Assembly: GCA_946412015.1 (NCBI GenBank)
Contig: CAMKGA010000006.1
Location: 1 to 64,000 of the forward strand
Direction: 5' to 3'
DNA from: an uncultured Caryophanales bacterium
GTDB taxonomy: Bacteria; Bacillota_I; Bacilli_A; RF39; UBA660
Length of the DNA stretch: 64,000 bases
In this document: piece after piece, positions 18,858-30,080 of the stretch
Position numbering within the stretch: position 1 is the first letter of the stretch
Layout: every line of letters starts with the position of its first letter
Position numbers and translations under genes: made by a program
The notes under the pieces: model-generated
What the model saw: only the letters and a program-made list of their open reading frames with translations
Told to the model about the DNA's origin: nothing
The model's database searches: none

Positions 18858-20600
18858 CCAGGTTGCGATAATATTAGCATTACTACTATATGGTTCAGGA
18901 TTAGGAAGTGGCATTTTTACAATCATTGGAATTTTAAATGCTTTACCAAAAGCAACACATGTTCCTGGTTGTAAATTTTTCTGTTTTTCCATAATCTCTT
19001 CACTCATATTAGGTAACATCTTTTTTATATAATCTAAATCTCTTGGGTGCGTCATTTTAAATATCAAAAAGTCAATACACTGTGATATAACCGTTTCAGA
19101 TATTTCAACTGGTCTTTGAGATATTAGATTAAGTATCATACCAAATTTACGTCCTTCTTTGGCAATTCTCTCAAAAATATTATATCCAAGTAATTTTAAA
19201 TCTCCATCATTTTGTACATATCTATGACATTCTTCTAAAACTAAATGAAATGGAATAGATGCACGTACCTTTAATGACTTAGTAAAATTAAAGAACATTT
19301 TTGAATATATTTTAACAATAGTCTTTGCTAGTCTATCATCTAAATCTTCTAAGTTAAAATTAATAATTTGAGCTTTACGATTATTTTTACTAACAAGCGA
19401 TGCAATATATTGTTCGAATGTTATATAGTTTGGATAATTAAAGAATACTGCATTTTCAGATATAGCAAGCGAATGAAGTCTAACTTTAAGTGTTATAGCT
19501 TCATTATACATATGCTCATTTCTAAGTAATCCTTCTGATATTAAAGTAAATTGTAATGCACGCTCTAAATCATTTAAAGTAAAATAATGATCACTAGATG
19601 GTTCCAATTTTTCTAAATCAGGTTTTATAAAACTAGTTACATAATCTGTAATTAAATTACTTTCAACAAAAGTACCGCTTGTATTAATTTCAAAGCAATC
19701 TCTAAACTTTCTAATATAACCTAGTCCTTGTACTGGCGTTTCTAGTGAGAACTGATCTGTTGAACAACTAGAAATTATTGAGAATATATCATTTCTCTTA
19801 CTTGCTGCTGTTTGATTAGTGTACATAATATCCATAATTGCTTTAGCTATTAAATGATTTTTATATTCATTACTTATATTATCATTTGTTGAAAATATTC
19901 TAACTAATTTTAACATTCTTTCAATTATTGTAAGTTGTGAATGAGTATCAGCTTCAAGTAAAAGCGCATAATCATCAATAGAAAGCAACCACAATGGAAT
20001 ACTTAATAATTCTCCATCATTTTGCATTCTATTAGTAGTATAAAATTTAAACTGATAATTAGGATTTACATCATTTAATTTGGAAAAAGCAGTGTGATAC
20101 TCTCCGTATGCATCAAATATCATATAATTGGCTCTAAATGGCATAAAGTCTTTATTATAAAATAGGCTTTGAATAAGACTTGCAACACCATATGATTTAC
20201 CAGAACCAGTATTACCAAATATAGCTAAATGGTTACTACATAATTCATTAATATCAACATATACTGGTTTATCATCATATAATGGTGAATAGCCTAATCT
20301 AAATACACTATTGCCAGGATGTCCAACAATAAGTTCTAACTCCTCATCATTTACTATTCTAACATTTGCTTCCATAGTAGGTTTACGTAGAACTCCTCCT
20401 ATAAACTTGCCATTATTAATCTCACCTAAAAAATGCACCTTAATTAATTCTTTAGATACATCTACTACTTCTCCTAATATCTTTTTGTTTGTATCCTCAA
20501 ATACTACATTCATATTAATTAAATTCATACCAATTGGAGTACCAGCAGGTATATTAATATGAGCAATATTATCACTTATATATACAATTTTCCCGAACAT
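18849..20600 (-). CDS. HerA/DUF87-like ATPase
   Basis: LAIFGNTGSGKSYGVASLIQSL (Walker A), IPFHLVLEECHRYV (Walker B), RPVEISETVISQC. Confidence 0.88.
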   Translation of the reverse strand: MFGKIVYISDNIAHINIPAGTPIGMNLINMNVVFEDTNKKILGEVVDVSKELIKVHFLGEINNGKFIGGVLRKPTMEANVRIVNDEELELIVGHPGNSVFRLGYSPLYDDKPVYVDINELCSNHLAIFGNTGSGKSYGVASLIQSLFYNKDFMPFRANYMIFDAYGEYHTAFSKLNDVNPNYQFKFYTTNRMQNDGELLSIPLWLLSIDDYALLLEADTHSQLTIIERMLKLVRIFSTNDNISNEYKNHLIAKAIMDIMYTNQTAASKRNDIFSIISSCSTDQFSLETPVQGLGYIRKFRDCFEINTSGTFVESNLITDYVTSFIKPDLEKLEPSSDHYFTLNDLERALQFTLISEGLLRNEHMYNEAITLKVRLHSLAISENAVFFNYPNYITFEQYIASLVSKNNRKAQIINFNLEDLDDRLAKTIVKIYSKMFFNFTKSLKVRASIPFHLVLEECHRYVQNDGDLKLLGYNIFERIAKEGRKFGMILNLISQRPVEISETVISQCIDFLIFKMTHPRDLDYIKKMLPNMSEEIMEKQKNLQPGTCVAFGKAFKIPMIVKMPLPNPEPYSSNANIIATWKA

Positions 20601-20612
20601 TTCACACACACC

Positions 20613-20897
20613 CTATATTAATTCTTTTATTTTTGATTTTATATCACTGGGTAAATCAACAATAATCTCATCAATTAATTTACTCTTTTTATATAATTCT
20701 AATTTTTCTTCATAATAATTTAACTTTTTTTCTATCTCTTTTAAACTATTAAATACTGCATTTCTACTTACATTGTAATTTTCCGATATTTCTTGTAAGG
20801 ATAAATTATTAAAATAATATTCCTCAAAATATAGTCTTTGCTTATCCGTAAGCAAATTACTATAATAATCATAAAGAATTGTAAGTTCTAAATTCAT
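20613..20897 (-). CDS. ylxM: YlxM-like HTH protein
   Basis: LLTDKQRLYFEEYYFNNLSLQEISENYNVSRNAVFNSLK. Confidence 0.9.
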   Translation of the reverse strand: MNLELTILYDYYSNLLTDKQRLYFEEYYFNNLSLQEISENYNVSRNAVFNSLKEIEKKLNYYEEKLELYKKSKLIDEIIVDLPSDIKSKIKELI

Positions 20898-21199
20898 CTA
20901 AAAATCTTAATTAAAGTAGATACAATAAAATATATAGCAAGTATTATATATACGACACTTAAAAATATGCAAGCTGTATTAAAATACTTCTTTTTATAAT
21001 AAATATAGTTATTATATGCCATAATTAAAAGTGTTACACCAACTACTATATAAAATACAGATAGAAAAATTGGTTCAAATAACGAAACAATTGCAAAAAT
21101 AAATACTGCTTCTGTAAACAATATTTGCGCAAGCAATGGTATTGTCAGTTTGAAATCCTTAAAATCTTGTAATAACCCCTTTTTTTCTTTTTTCTCCAT
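20894..21199 (-). CDS. small integral membrane protein
   Basis: multiple hydrophobic helices. Confidence 0.6.
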   Translation of the reverse strand: MEKKEKKGLLQDFKDFKLTIPLLAQILFTEAVFIFAIVSLFEPIFLSVFYIVVGVTLLIMAYNNYIYYKKKYFNTACIFLSVVYIILAIYFIVSTLIKIFR

Positions 21200-21207
21200 A
21201 AAACACC

Positions 21208-22185
21208 TCACATATCTTTAAATAATCCATAGATATATTTTTCTATATCAAAGACTTTTAAATCTTCTTTTTGTTCACCTAACCCAACAAATTTAACAGG
21301 AATATCTACACTATCTTTTATAGCAAGAACTATTCCACCCTTTGCTGTCCCATCTAATTTAGTAAGAACTATTCCGGTAACATCTGTAATTTCTTTAAAA
21401 CTCTTAGCTTGACTTATACCATTTTGACCTGTTGTTGCATCTAGAACTAATAATGTCTCACTAGGGCCTTCTGGAATAATCTTTTTTATTACTCTATTTA
21501 TTTTAGCAAGTTCTTCCATTAAATTAGTTTTATTCTGTAATCTCCCAGCAGTATCAACTAGTACTACATCATAATCTTCATCTACAGCCTTTTTAACTCC
21601 ATCATAAACAACACTAGCTGGATCTGTATTTTCTTTATAAATAACAGGACAATCAGTACGATTTCCCCACTCTTTTAACTGTTCAACCGCTCCAGCTCTA
21701 AACGTATCTCCTGCAACAAGCAATACTTTTTTGTTTTCTTGCTTTAATTTATAAGCAATTTTACCAATAGTTGTAGTCTTTCCAACACCATTAACACCCA
21801 CAAATAAAATAACTGTAGGATACTCACTACTATAATTAATCTTATTTACTACAATCTGATTATTGATGTATATAATAAACATTTCATCAACAATAATATC
21901 TTTTAAATCTTCACTATCTGTAATATTTTCTTTCTTAACACGTTTTTTTAATTTATCAATAAAATTAATTACTGTATTAACACCAATATCAGCCATGATT
22001 AATATTTCTTCTAATTCTTCAAAATATTCATCATTGACTTTTTTATATTTACCATTTAAAATACTAATTTTATCAGTAAAATAATTACGTGTCTTTTTAA
22101 GACCATCATCATAACTTTTTAACTCTTTTTTTTCTTCATTAGATGAAGATTTAAATATACTCTTTAATTTATTAAAAAATCCCAT
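21208..22185 (-). CDS. ftsY: signal recognition particle receptor FtsY
   Basis: GVNGVGKTTTIGKIA, DTFRAGAVEQL, DTAGRL, TKLDGTAKGG. Confidence 0.97.
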   Translation of the reverse strand: MGFFNKLKSIFKSSSNEEKKELKSYDDGLKKTRNYFTDKISILNGKYKKVNDEYFEELEEILIMADIGVNTVINFIDKLKKRVKKENITDSEDLKDIIVDEMFIIYINNQIVVNKINYSSEYPTVILFVGVNGVGKTTTIGKIAYKLKQENKKVLLVAGDTFRAGAVEQLKEWGNRTDCPVIYKENTDPASVVYDGVKKAVDEDYDVVLVDTAGRLQNKTNLMEELAKINRVIKKIIPEGPSETLLVLDATTGQNGISQAKSFKEITDVTGIVLTKLDGTAKGGIVLAIKDSVDIPVKFVGLGEQKEDLKVFDIEKYIYGLFKDM

Positions 22186-22202
22186 AAATCCCCCTTATAA
22201 TA

Positions 22203-22397
22203 CTATTCACATTTTCCATCCCCTGGTGATTTACCATCAACATATGTTTTTCCCATCATCTCACAAGATGATTTTGTCATTGTATCTTGTAAATATCCAC
22301 CAAATATTTTAACAACACTTATAACAACAACACTTATAACTGCAATAATAAGTAAATACTCAACAAGAGCCTGTCCTCGATTAGAGTTTAATCTCAT
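22203..22397 (-). CDS. Flp-type/class III prepilin-like protein
   Basis: GQALVEYLLIIAVISVVVISVVKIFGG. Confidence 0.7.
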   Translation of the reverse strand: MRLNSNRGQALVEYLLIIAVISVVVISVVKIFGGYLQDTMTKSSCEMMGKTYVDGKSPGDGKCE

Positions 22398-22485
22398 AAA
22401 TGTCACCTTACCCTAAGTTAATTTTATAACATTTTCATATATTTGTCAATTGAATTTATATTTGATATAATTTTTATGTGATAAT

Positions 22486-22794
22486 ATGAAATTGATACTA
22501 AAAAATAATAAAATAGAATTAAAAAAATGTGATAAATTTAAAGATAAATTACTAGGCTTTATGTTTAAAAAAAATATAAATTGTGCACTTAGATTTAAAT
22601 GTAAAGCAATCCATACATTTTTTATGAGAGAAAATATAGATATTATTATAACAGATAAAAACAATAAAATATTATATATATATAATAATTTTAAAAAAAA
22701 TAGAATCTTAATAAAATTAAAATCCTACTATTTTTATGAATTACCAAGCAACTCTAATACATATAAAGTTAATGAAACACTTATTTTTTCTTAA
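22486..22794 (+). CDS. DUF192-like protein
   Basis: KLLGFMFKKNINCALRFKCKAIHTFFMRENIDIIITDKNNKIL. Confidence 0.7.
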   Translation: MKLILKNNKIELKKCDKFKDKLLGFMFKKNINCALRFKCKAIHTFFMRENIDIIITDKNNKILYIYNNFKKNRILIKLKSYYFYELPSNSNTYKVNETLIFS

Positions 22795-23566
22795 CTTTTT
22801 TTATTATTAAACTAATTATAACAAATAACATTATTAACAAGCTAATTATTTGTGATGTAGATAGTCCAAATAAAAAACCTCTATAATGATCTCCCCTAAA
22901 GAATTCAAATATAAATCTAGCAATTGCATATAATGATAAATATAAATATATTAAGCATCCTTTAAGTTTTTCTTTCTTATATAATATATACATAAATATA
23001 AATAATACTAAGTTAAATATAGATTCAACTAACTGTATTGGGAATCTATTTACACCATTTGCAATCTCTACAATTGAATGTTTATATTTAAATCCTATAT
23101 GACTTTCAATCCCATAACAACATCCAGATAAAAAGCATCCAATTCTAGCAAAAAAATGAAATAGTGGTATTGTAAAAGCTCCAATATCAAAATAAAGTTT
23201 TGAATCACACTTCTTTTTTTTCATATAGAAACAGGCAGTTAATAATCCTCCAATTAACCCACCATAAAATACTTGACCACCAAATATATAAATAAATATA
23301 TCAATAAACTGTTTTATTGATTTTATTCTATTAAAATGAATAACTACTTTATATAAAATATTTATATTTGTAATTCCATATAAAAGATGACCACCTATAA
23401 ATAATCCAATTGCACTTATAAGTAAAATAACTAATATTTCATTAGGATCTTTTCCTCTTTTTTTTGCTTCATTTATAGCAAAAGGTCCTGAGACAAAAAT
23501 ACCTATCATTGTCATTATTAAATACATGCTTATCTGCTTTCCAAATATATTTACATAAGGAATCAT
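22781..23566 (-). CDS. lgt: prolipoprotein diacylglyceryl transferase
   Basis: RIGCFLSGCCYG, multiple TM helices, RFPIQLVES. Confidence 0.9.
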   Translation of the reverse strand: MIPYVNIFGKQISMYLIMTMIGIFVSGPFAINEAKKRGKDPNEILVILLISAIGLFIGGHLLYGITNINILYKVVIHFNRIKSIKQFIDIFIYIFGGQVFYGGLIGGLLTACFYMKKKKCDSKLYFDIGAFTIPLFHFFARIGCFLSGCCYGIESHIGFKYKHSIVEIANGVNRFPIQLVESIFNLVLFIFMYILYKKEKLKGCLIYLYLSLYAIARFIFEFFRGDHYRGFLFGLSTSQIISLLIMLFVIISLIIKKVKKK

Positions 23567-23627
23567 ATTACCACCAAATTAATTATAACATACAAAAAAA
23601 AAATAAAAAAGCATTTCTGCTTCTCTA

Positions 23628-23942
23628 TTAATATAAGCTTGTTACAGCTGCTGAATTAACTGCAGAGTTAACAGCACTTGCACAAATAAGTACACAAATA
23701 ACACCAATAGCACTAAATGCAGTACCAATAATAGCACATACTAATCCAGCTGTAGCCATTCCAGTTTGTCCTGTTGCAGCAGTTTTACGTCCTTTAACTC
23801 CGAAAACAATACCAACAATACCAAGTACTAATGTGAAATAACATACTACTGGAATAAAAGCTCCAACGATAGATAAAATACCTGTAACTAAAGCAGTAAT
23901 TGAAAATGCTTTAGAATTATTCTTTGGCGCATTATTTTCCAT
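23628..23942 (-). CDS. DUF4190-like membrane protein
   Basis: KAFSITALVTGILSIVGA...LGIVGIVFGVKGRK. Confidence 0.75.
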   Translation of the reverse strand: MENNAPKNNSKAFSITALVTGILSIVGAFIPVVCYFTLVLGIVGIVFGVKGRKTAATGQTGMATAGLVCAIIGTAFSAIGVICVLICASAVNSAVNSAAVTSLY

Positions 23943-24014
23943 AACAACACTCCTTTCTTACTATCAACATTTTATCAAACATTGACTAATTTTGTCAACT
24001 AATATCATGAATTT

Positions 24015-26321
24015 TTATTTTTTTTCATATTTACTAATTTTTTTATCAAACAAATAACTTAATTCCGTAAATATTGCAAGATTAAGTAAACATAAACTTA
24101 AAAATAACAATATCATAAATGGTTTTAATAGTACTAAGTCAAATAATCCTCTTAAAAAGATTATACAAAATACAAATATACTAATCAATGTTATATATAA
24201 TAACAATCTTAGTTTACTAAATGGATAACATAATTTAAATAGTAATATAAAGCCAGTATATCCAACAAGTAATATAGCCATTGTAGAAGTTTCTCTTGGA
24301 CTAAACTTAAAAAGATAAGAAAATAACATCGTTATTAAAATACTAAGTACTATAGTAACTGCACTAGGTATTGATCTTCTAAAAACATTAATAAAGAAAT
24401 TACCTTCTATTTTTTTATTATTAGACTCAAGTGCCAGTATAAAAGATGGAATACCTATCGTAAGCGCACTAGTTAAACTAAGCTGTATTGGTTGAAAAGG
24501 ATAACCCATAGATATAAATAAAAATGTTATTGCAAGTAAAGTTGAATATGTTGTTTTAGTTAAAAACAAACATCCCGATCTTTCTAAATTATTAACAGTT
24601 CTTCTTCCCTCTTTAATAATAGATGGAACAGATTTAAAATCAGAGTCCATTAAAACTACTTGAGCAACATTTCTTGCTGCCTCACTACCATTTGCAATCG
24701 ATATACTACTATCAGCCTCACGAAGCGCTAAAACATCATTAACTCCATCTCCTGCAAAAGCAACAACATGATTACTAGCTCTTAAAGCCATTACTATTTC
24801 TTTCTTTTGATTAGGAAGCACCCTACAAAAAACATTATAATTATCTACTATCTCTTTTAAGTTATCCTTATTACCAACCGTACTCATATCAATAACCTTA
24901 CTATCAATATTTAATCTATTTAATATTGATAAAGTACTAGCTATACCGTCCCCTGTAATAATTTTAACATCAAGTCCTTCACTTTTTATATAATCAAGAG
25001 TCTCTTTTGCATTATTTCTTATTTCATCTTGAAATACAAGCACACCAATTAAATTCATGTTATCTGGTTTATTATATTCCTTAAACTCATTTTTTGAATG
25101 CATTAACACTAAAATTCGATAATTTTCATACTTTTTAAATACATCATGTTTAATATCTTTACACAATATCTCACGCGCACCTAATATAAATGAGCCCTTA
25201 TCTTTAACATTTATACCAGAATATTTTCTAGAAGATGAAAATGGTACTTTTTTAGTTACCATATATCCGATATCATTACCATACTTACTTTCTATCGCAT
25301 CCATAGTCTTATTATCCCCAGAAAGACTATTAGAAAATGAACTTAAAATTTTATCTATATTATATTTATTATCTATTTTAACAACATCAATTAACTCCAA
25401 GCTTCCTTTAGTAAGAGTTCCTGTTTTATCTAAACATATAGTATCTACTCTAGCTAGTGATTCTGAACAGTATAAATCTTGAACAAGCACTTTTTTTCTA
25501 GCTAATCTTAACGCACTTATAAAAAATACAGAACTTGTAAGTAATACTAATCCTTCTGGTATCATCGAAATAATTGCAGCAGCAGATGCAACAACTGCCT
25601 TAGATAAACCAACTTCATGATATTGTCTGAAAAACAGAATAATACCTAATGGTACAATTACAAAAGATATAATCTTAATAATTTTATTTAAAGTATTTAC
25701 AATAACAGAATTTACTTTCTTTATATACTTAGCCTCACTAGATATCTTAGATGTATAATTATCAAGTCCAACATGTTCAACACGAGCTATACAACTACCT
25801 GATACAATAAAACTACCAGAAAGTAACATATCCCCTTCTTTTTTTATAATATGATTAGCTTCTCCTGTAATGAATGATTCATCAACCTCAACCTCACCAT
25901 CCATTATTATAGAATCAGCAATAATTTGATTTCCTAGTTTGTATTTAACAATATCATCAAGTACAATAGAATGAATAGAAACTAATTTCTCATTACCTTC
26001 TCTCAATACTAATATCTTCTTCATTGCAATTACATTTAACTTATCAATAGTCTTTTTAGCATGTACTTCTTGTATAATACTTATTATAGTATTACATAAT
26101 ACAATACCCATAAAAAGTAAATTCTTATATGAATGAACTAAAAAAATACAAAAAGCTATTCCTAAATTTAATAAATTAAATATAGTAAATACATTCTTAT
26201 ATATAATCTTTTTTATACTTATGGTTTTAATCTCTGTATCATAATTAACAAGTCCTTCTTCATATCTTAACTTAACCTGTTCATCAGATAAACCTACATA
26301 TATGTTAGGATCATAACGCAT
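24015..26321 (-). CDS. P-type (E1-E2) cation-transporting ATPase
   Basis: CLDKTGTLTKG, VDESFITGEANH, VKIITGDG, FAGDGVNDVLALREAD. Confidence 0.95.
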   Translation of the reverse strand: MRYDPNIYVGLSDEQVKLRYEEGLVNYDTEIKTISIKKIIYKNVFTIFNLLNLGIAFCIFLVHSYKNLLFMGIVLCNTIISIIQEVHAKKTIDKLNVIAMKKILVLREGNEKLVSIHSIVLDDIVKYKLGNQIIADSIIMDGEVEVDESFITGEANHIIKKEGDMLLSGSFIVSGSCIARVEHVGLDNYTSKISSEAKYIKKVNSVIVNTLNKIIKIISFVIVPLGIILFFRQYHEVGLSKAVVASAAAIISMIPEGLVLLTSSVFFISALRLARKKVLVQDLYCSESLARVDTICLDKTGTLTKGSLELIDVVKIDNKYNIDKILSSFSNSLSGDNKTMDAIESKYGNDIGYMVTKKVPFSSSRKYSGINVKDKGSFILGAREILCKDIKHDVFKKYENYRILVLMHSKNEFKEYNKPDNMNLIGVLVFQDEIRNNAKETLDYIKSEGLDVKIITGDGIASTLSILNRLNIDSKVIDMSTVGNKDNLKEIVDNYNVFCRVLPNQKKEIVMALRASNHVVAFAGDGVNDVLALREADSSISIANGSEAARNVAQVVLMDSDFKSVPSIIKEGRRTVNNLERSGCLFLTKTTYSTLLAITFLFISMGYPFQPIQLSLTSALTIGIPSFILALESNNKKIEGNFFINVFRRSIPSAVTIVLSILITMLFSYLFKFSPRETSTMAILLVGYTGFILLFKLCYPFSKLRLLLYITLISIFVFCIIFLRGLFDLVLLKPFMILLFLSLCLLNLAIFTELSYLFDKKISKYEKK

Positions 26322-26446
26322 ATTAACATCTCCTTGTTACTGCGACTAAATTATACTAAAATATATTATTTTTTTCAAGTAAAAAGATACGATTACTCGT
26401 ATTTTAAAACTTGTCTATACTTTACATAAAAATGCACATTAATTTT

Positions 26447-26959
26447 TTATTTAACACTTTCCCTTGCACGATTTAATAAATCAGTAACATATTTACTTTT
26501 AATATTTTTATAATCTTCTCTAATATTATATCCACTTTTCAATATTTCTTTTTTTAAATTAGCGTATGCTTTTCTTTCATTTTTATTTTTTAATAAATAT
26601 TCTTTTAAAATAAGAAAGTCTTTATATCTATCAGAATCAATTTTTACTAGGTGTATATGTATATCACCTGATTTTGTTTCTTCTTCTGTACTAGCAAAAA
26701 AGCGGTAAATATTTTCATTACTTTTTTTACCTGGATAGAAACCTAATTGTTTTAGTTTTCTTGTTAAATCTTCCATTTCATTATCGTTAAATACTCCAAT
26801 TAAAATATCTATTATATTTTTTCCAATCATATATGGAATTGCAGTTGATCCTACATGATTTATTGGATAATCTTTTCCAATTGCTTTTCTTATTCTTTTT
26901 ACTTCTCTATTATATCTTTTAGTATTATCTTTAAAATTTTGTCTTTCTAAAGCAACCAT
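26447..26959 (-). CDS. GrpB/UPF0157-family protein
   Basis: INHVGSTAIPYMIGKNIIDILIGV. Confidence 0.88.
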   Translation of the reverse strand: MVALERQNFKDNTKRYNREVKRIRKAIGKDYPINHVGSTAIPYMIGKNIIDILIGVFNDNEMEDLTRKLKQLGFYPGKKSNENIYRFFASTEEETKSGDIHIHLVKIDSDRYKDFLILKEYLLKNKNERKAYANLKKEILKSGYNIREDYKNIKSKYVTDLLNRARESVK

Positions 26960-27015
26960 AATTTTCACTTCCTTTATTAAAAATAATATCATAAAAAAGA
27001 TTGAGTTATCTCAAT

Positions 27016-29511
27016 CTATTTTTCTATATCTTTTAAGAAATCATCTATAGTCATTATCTTATCATCTATTGATTCTAATGATATTTCTTTTACTTCTTCT
27101 TTTATATCGTTTGGATTTATAAGTTCTTTAACTTCAAACATACCAAATACTTGATTATTTGAAATACTAGTACCTGTTGAGTATCTATCTAGTATTGAAA
27201 TATCAGTTGTTTTCTTATATTCAATATCTTCTTTATAAATGATTCCAATATTTGTTTTATCAACAATTAAACCACCTATTATATGGTATGGATTAGTTTT
27301 TACATCTCTTATTATTTGAACTCCACGTCTAGCTCTTGATGTTCTTTCAAATTCAGATATTTTTACTCTTTTTGCAGTACTCTTATCTGTTAAGACTAAG
27401 ATGTAATCTTCTCCATTATAAACATCTCCAAGAATAACCTTATCTCTATCTTTTAGTGAAATTGCTTTAACTCCACTAGCTTTTAATCCTATTACTCCTA
27501 TTTCATTTATATCATATCTTAATGCATTACCATAAGTTGTCGTAATAAATACCTCACTACCTATTTTATCAGTTACACTGACAACCTCATCATCACCTTT
27601 TAATTTCATCGAACAAATTGGTTTATTATAGCGTGTAACTTTAAAATCACTAAGTAATGTTCTTTTTACCATACCATTTTTACTAAATATAGTAATTATC
27701 TTTTTATCATTAAAGTTTGTAACTGGAATTGATGTAATAATTTTTTCATCTGCATCAAGTTTTACTATATTACTTACATGTTTTCCCATTTCTTTCCATT
27801 TTAAATCTGGTATTTCATATACTGGAATATACAAGTAATTTCCCATGTTTGTAAACATAAGTATTGTATCTAATGTATTTAACTCATATAATCCTATTAC
27901 ATAATCCATCTCTTTTAATGTAGGTTCTGCCTCACTAGATTGATAGCTTCTTATAGAACTACGTTTAACATATCCTTCAGAAGTTACCATAACAATACAA
28001 TCTTCTTTTTGGATCATGTCTGTTGTATCTATCTTTATCTCAGTTACTTCGTCTCTAATTTCTGTTTTTCTATCTACTGCATATTCTTTTTTTATTTTTC
28101 TTAATTCATGTTTCATTACTTCATGTAATTTATCTTCATCAGCAAGTATTTGTTTTAAGGCAGCAATAAATTTTTCTAATTTTGCTTTTTCTTCTTCTAG
28201 GGCAACAACATCAGTATTAGTTAGACGATATAATTGTAATGTAACTATTGCCTCTGCTTGTTTTAAAGTAAAATCAAATTCTTTAACTAAATTATCTCTA
28301 GCATCAGTTTTATTTTTACTTGCACGAATTACTTTAATAACTTCATCAAGTATTGATAGCATCTTTAAAAAACCATCTACTATATGTAATCTTTTTTCAT
28401 ATGCATCAAGATCAAATTTTGTTCTTCTTAATAATACTTCTTTTTGGTGAGCAATATATGCATCTAACATTGGAAGAATCCCTAAAGTCATTGGTCTACG
28501 ATTAACTATAGCTACCATATTATATGAATATGATACTTGAAGTTCAGTATTTTTATAAAGATAGTTTAAAATCATATCTTTATTAGCACCATTTTTTAAA
28601 TCTATAGCAATTCTAAGTCCATCTCTATCAGTTTCGTCTCTAACTTCAGCTATACCATCTATTTTTTTATCTATTCTAATTGAATCAATTTTACTAACTA
28701 AATTAGCTTTATTAACTTCAAATGGTATTTCAGTTACAAGTATTTGAGTTTTACCTTTATTAGTTACAAATTCACATTTACTTCTTACTATTACTTTTCC
28801 GCGACCAGTTGTAAATGCATCAATAATTCCTTTTTTACCTTCTACAATACCACCTGTTGGAAAATCAGGACCTTTTACTATTTCAAGTATTGTATCTAAT
28901 CTACAGTTTGGACTATCGATCCTTTTTATTGTTGCATCTATAATCTCTCCTAAATTATGTGGAGGAATATTTGTTGCATATCCTGCACTAATACCGTTAG
29001 TTCCATTAACAAGTAGGTTTGGATATTTAGCTGGAAGAACAGTTGGTTCTAAAAATCTATCATCAAAGTTTGGTGCCCAAGCAACAGTATCTTTTTCAAG
29101 ATCTTTTAAAAGTTCACTACTAATTTTAGATAATCTTGCTTCAGTATAACGGTATGCAGCAGCAGAATCTCCATCCATAGATCCATTATTACCATGAATA
29201 TCTATTAGTATTTCATTTTGTTTCCACCACTGACTCATACGTACCATTGCATCATATACGCTTGAATCTCCATGTGGATGGAATTTACCTAATACATCTC
29301 CAACAGTTGCTGCACATTTTATATATCCGTGTTCATGGGTATTATTAGCCTTATACATTGCATATAAAATTCTTCTTTGTACTGGTTTTAATCCATCTCT
29401 AACATCTGGAATAGCTCTATCTTGGATAATTTCTTTTGCATATTTACCAAAACGATCTCCCATAATCTCTTCTAAGGCATAATCTTGTATTCTTTTTATT
29501 ATATCTTCCAT
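27016..29511 (-). CDS. parC: DNA topoisomerase IV subunit A
   Basis: RAIPDVRDGLKPVQRRILYAM, GDSSVYDAMVRMSQ, AAAYRYTEARL. Confidence 0.96.
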   Translation of the reverse strand: MEDIIKRIQDYALEEIMGDRFGKYAKEIIQDRAIPDVRDGLKPVQRRILYAMYKANNTHEHGYIKCAATVGDVLGKFHPHGDSSVYDAMVRMSQWWKQNEILIDIHGNNGSMDGDSAAAYRYTEARLSKISSELLKDLEKDTVAWAPNFDDRFLEPTVLPAKYPNLLVNGTNGISAGYATNIPPHNLGEIIDATIKRIDSPNCRLDTILEIVKGPDFPTGGIVEGKKGIIDAFTTGRGKVIVRSKCEFVTNKGKTQILVTEIPFEVNKANLVSKIDSIRIDKKIDGIAEVRDETDRDGLRIAIDLKNGANKDMILNYLYKNTELQVSYSYNMVAIVNRRPMTLGILPMLDAYIAHQKEVLLRRTKFDLDAYEKRLHIVDGFLKMLSILDEVIKVIRASKNKTDARDNLVKEFDFTLKQAEAIVTLQLYRLTNTDVVALEEEKAKLEKFIAALKQILADEDKLHEVMKHELRKIKKEYAVDRKTEIRDEVTEIKIDTTDMIQKEDCIVMVTSEGYVKRSSIRSYQSSEAEPTLKEMDYVIGLYELNTLDTILMFTNMGNYLYIPVYEIPDLKWKEMGKHVSNIVKLDADEKIITSIPVTNFNDKKIITIFSKNGMVKRTLLSDFKVTRYNKPICSMKLKGDDEVVSVTDKIGSEVFITTTYGNALRYDINEIGVIGLKASGVKAISLKDRDKVILGDVYNGEDYILVLTDKSTAKRVKISEFERTSRARRGVQIIRDVKTNPYHIIGGLIVDKTNIGIIYKEDIEYKKTTDISILDRYSTGTSISNNQVFGMFEVKELINPNDIKEEVKEISLESIDDKIMTIDDFLKDIEK

Positions 29512-30069
29512 CTAAACACCTCTATTATTTAGTTTTTTTATTAATTTCTTGTGTACTGGCCTTATAAAATCACAAAATGATTCATCATAAGCATCTTTAA
29601 AATCAACCCATTTAACTCCTTTAGACTCATCTTCTCTATAAACAAGCGGTATTTTATCATCTGCTTCCATTAAATATACACAATCAAAATGTATATGGGA
29701 TGATACATATTTTCCTCGTTTCACATGTCCAATTACTGGATTAGAGTTAATCGCAAATATGTTTTCATCTAATACTTTTGCTTTAAGCCCAGTTTCTTCT
29801 TCTACTTCGCGAACCGCAACGGAAAGTAAATCATCTATTCCATCAGCATGTCCTCCAGGATATGCCCAACCATCATTTATGATATGATAGACAACTACCA
29901 TTTTGGTTCTATCTTTATTAACTACAAAAGCGGATGCAGTAAAATGTCCAAAAATATTATTTCTCGTTAATACATCATCAAAACTATTAATAAATTCTAA
30001 AAATTGTTCTTTATCTTTTTGCTCCACTTCGTCAAATGGCATATATTTTTCTATTTGTTCTTTCAACAT
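29512..30069 (-). CDS. NUDIX hydrolase
   Basis: GHADGIDDLLSVAVREVEEETGL. Confidence 0.9.
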   Translation of the reverse strand: MLKEQIEKYMPFDEVEQKDKEQFLEFINSFDDVLTRNNIFGHFTASAFVVNKDRTKMVVVYHIINDGWAYPGGHADGIDDLLSVAVREVEEETGLKAKVLDENIFAINSNPVIGHVKRGKYVSSHIHFDCVYLMEADDKIPLVYREDESKGVKWVDFKDAYDESFCDFIRPVHKKLIKKLNNRGV

Positions 30070-30080
30070 ATAATCACGTC

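Noticed and set aside
28016-28450. 144-aa plus-strand ORF
   Set aside because: Antisense to parC, serine-rich translation typical of reverse-complement artefact
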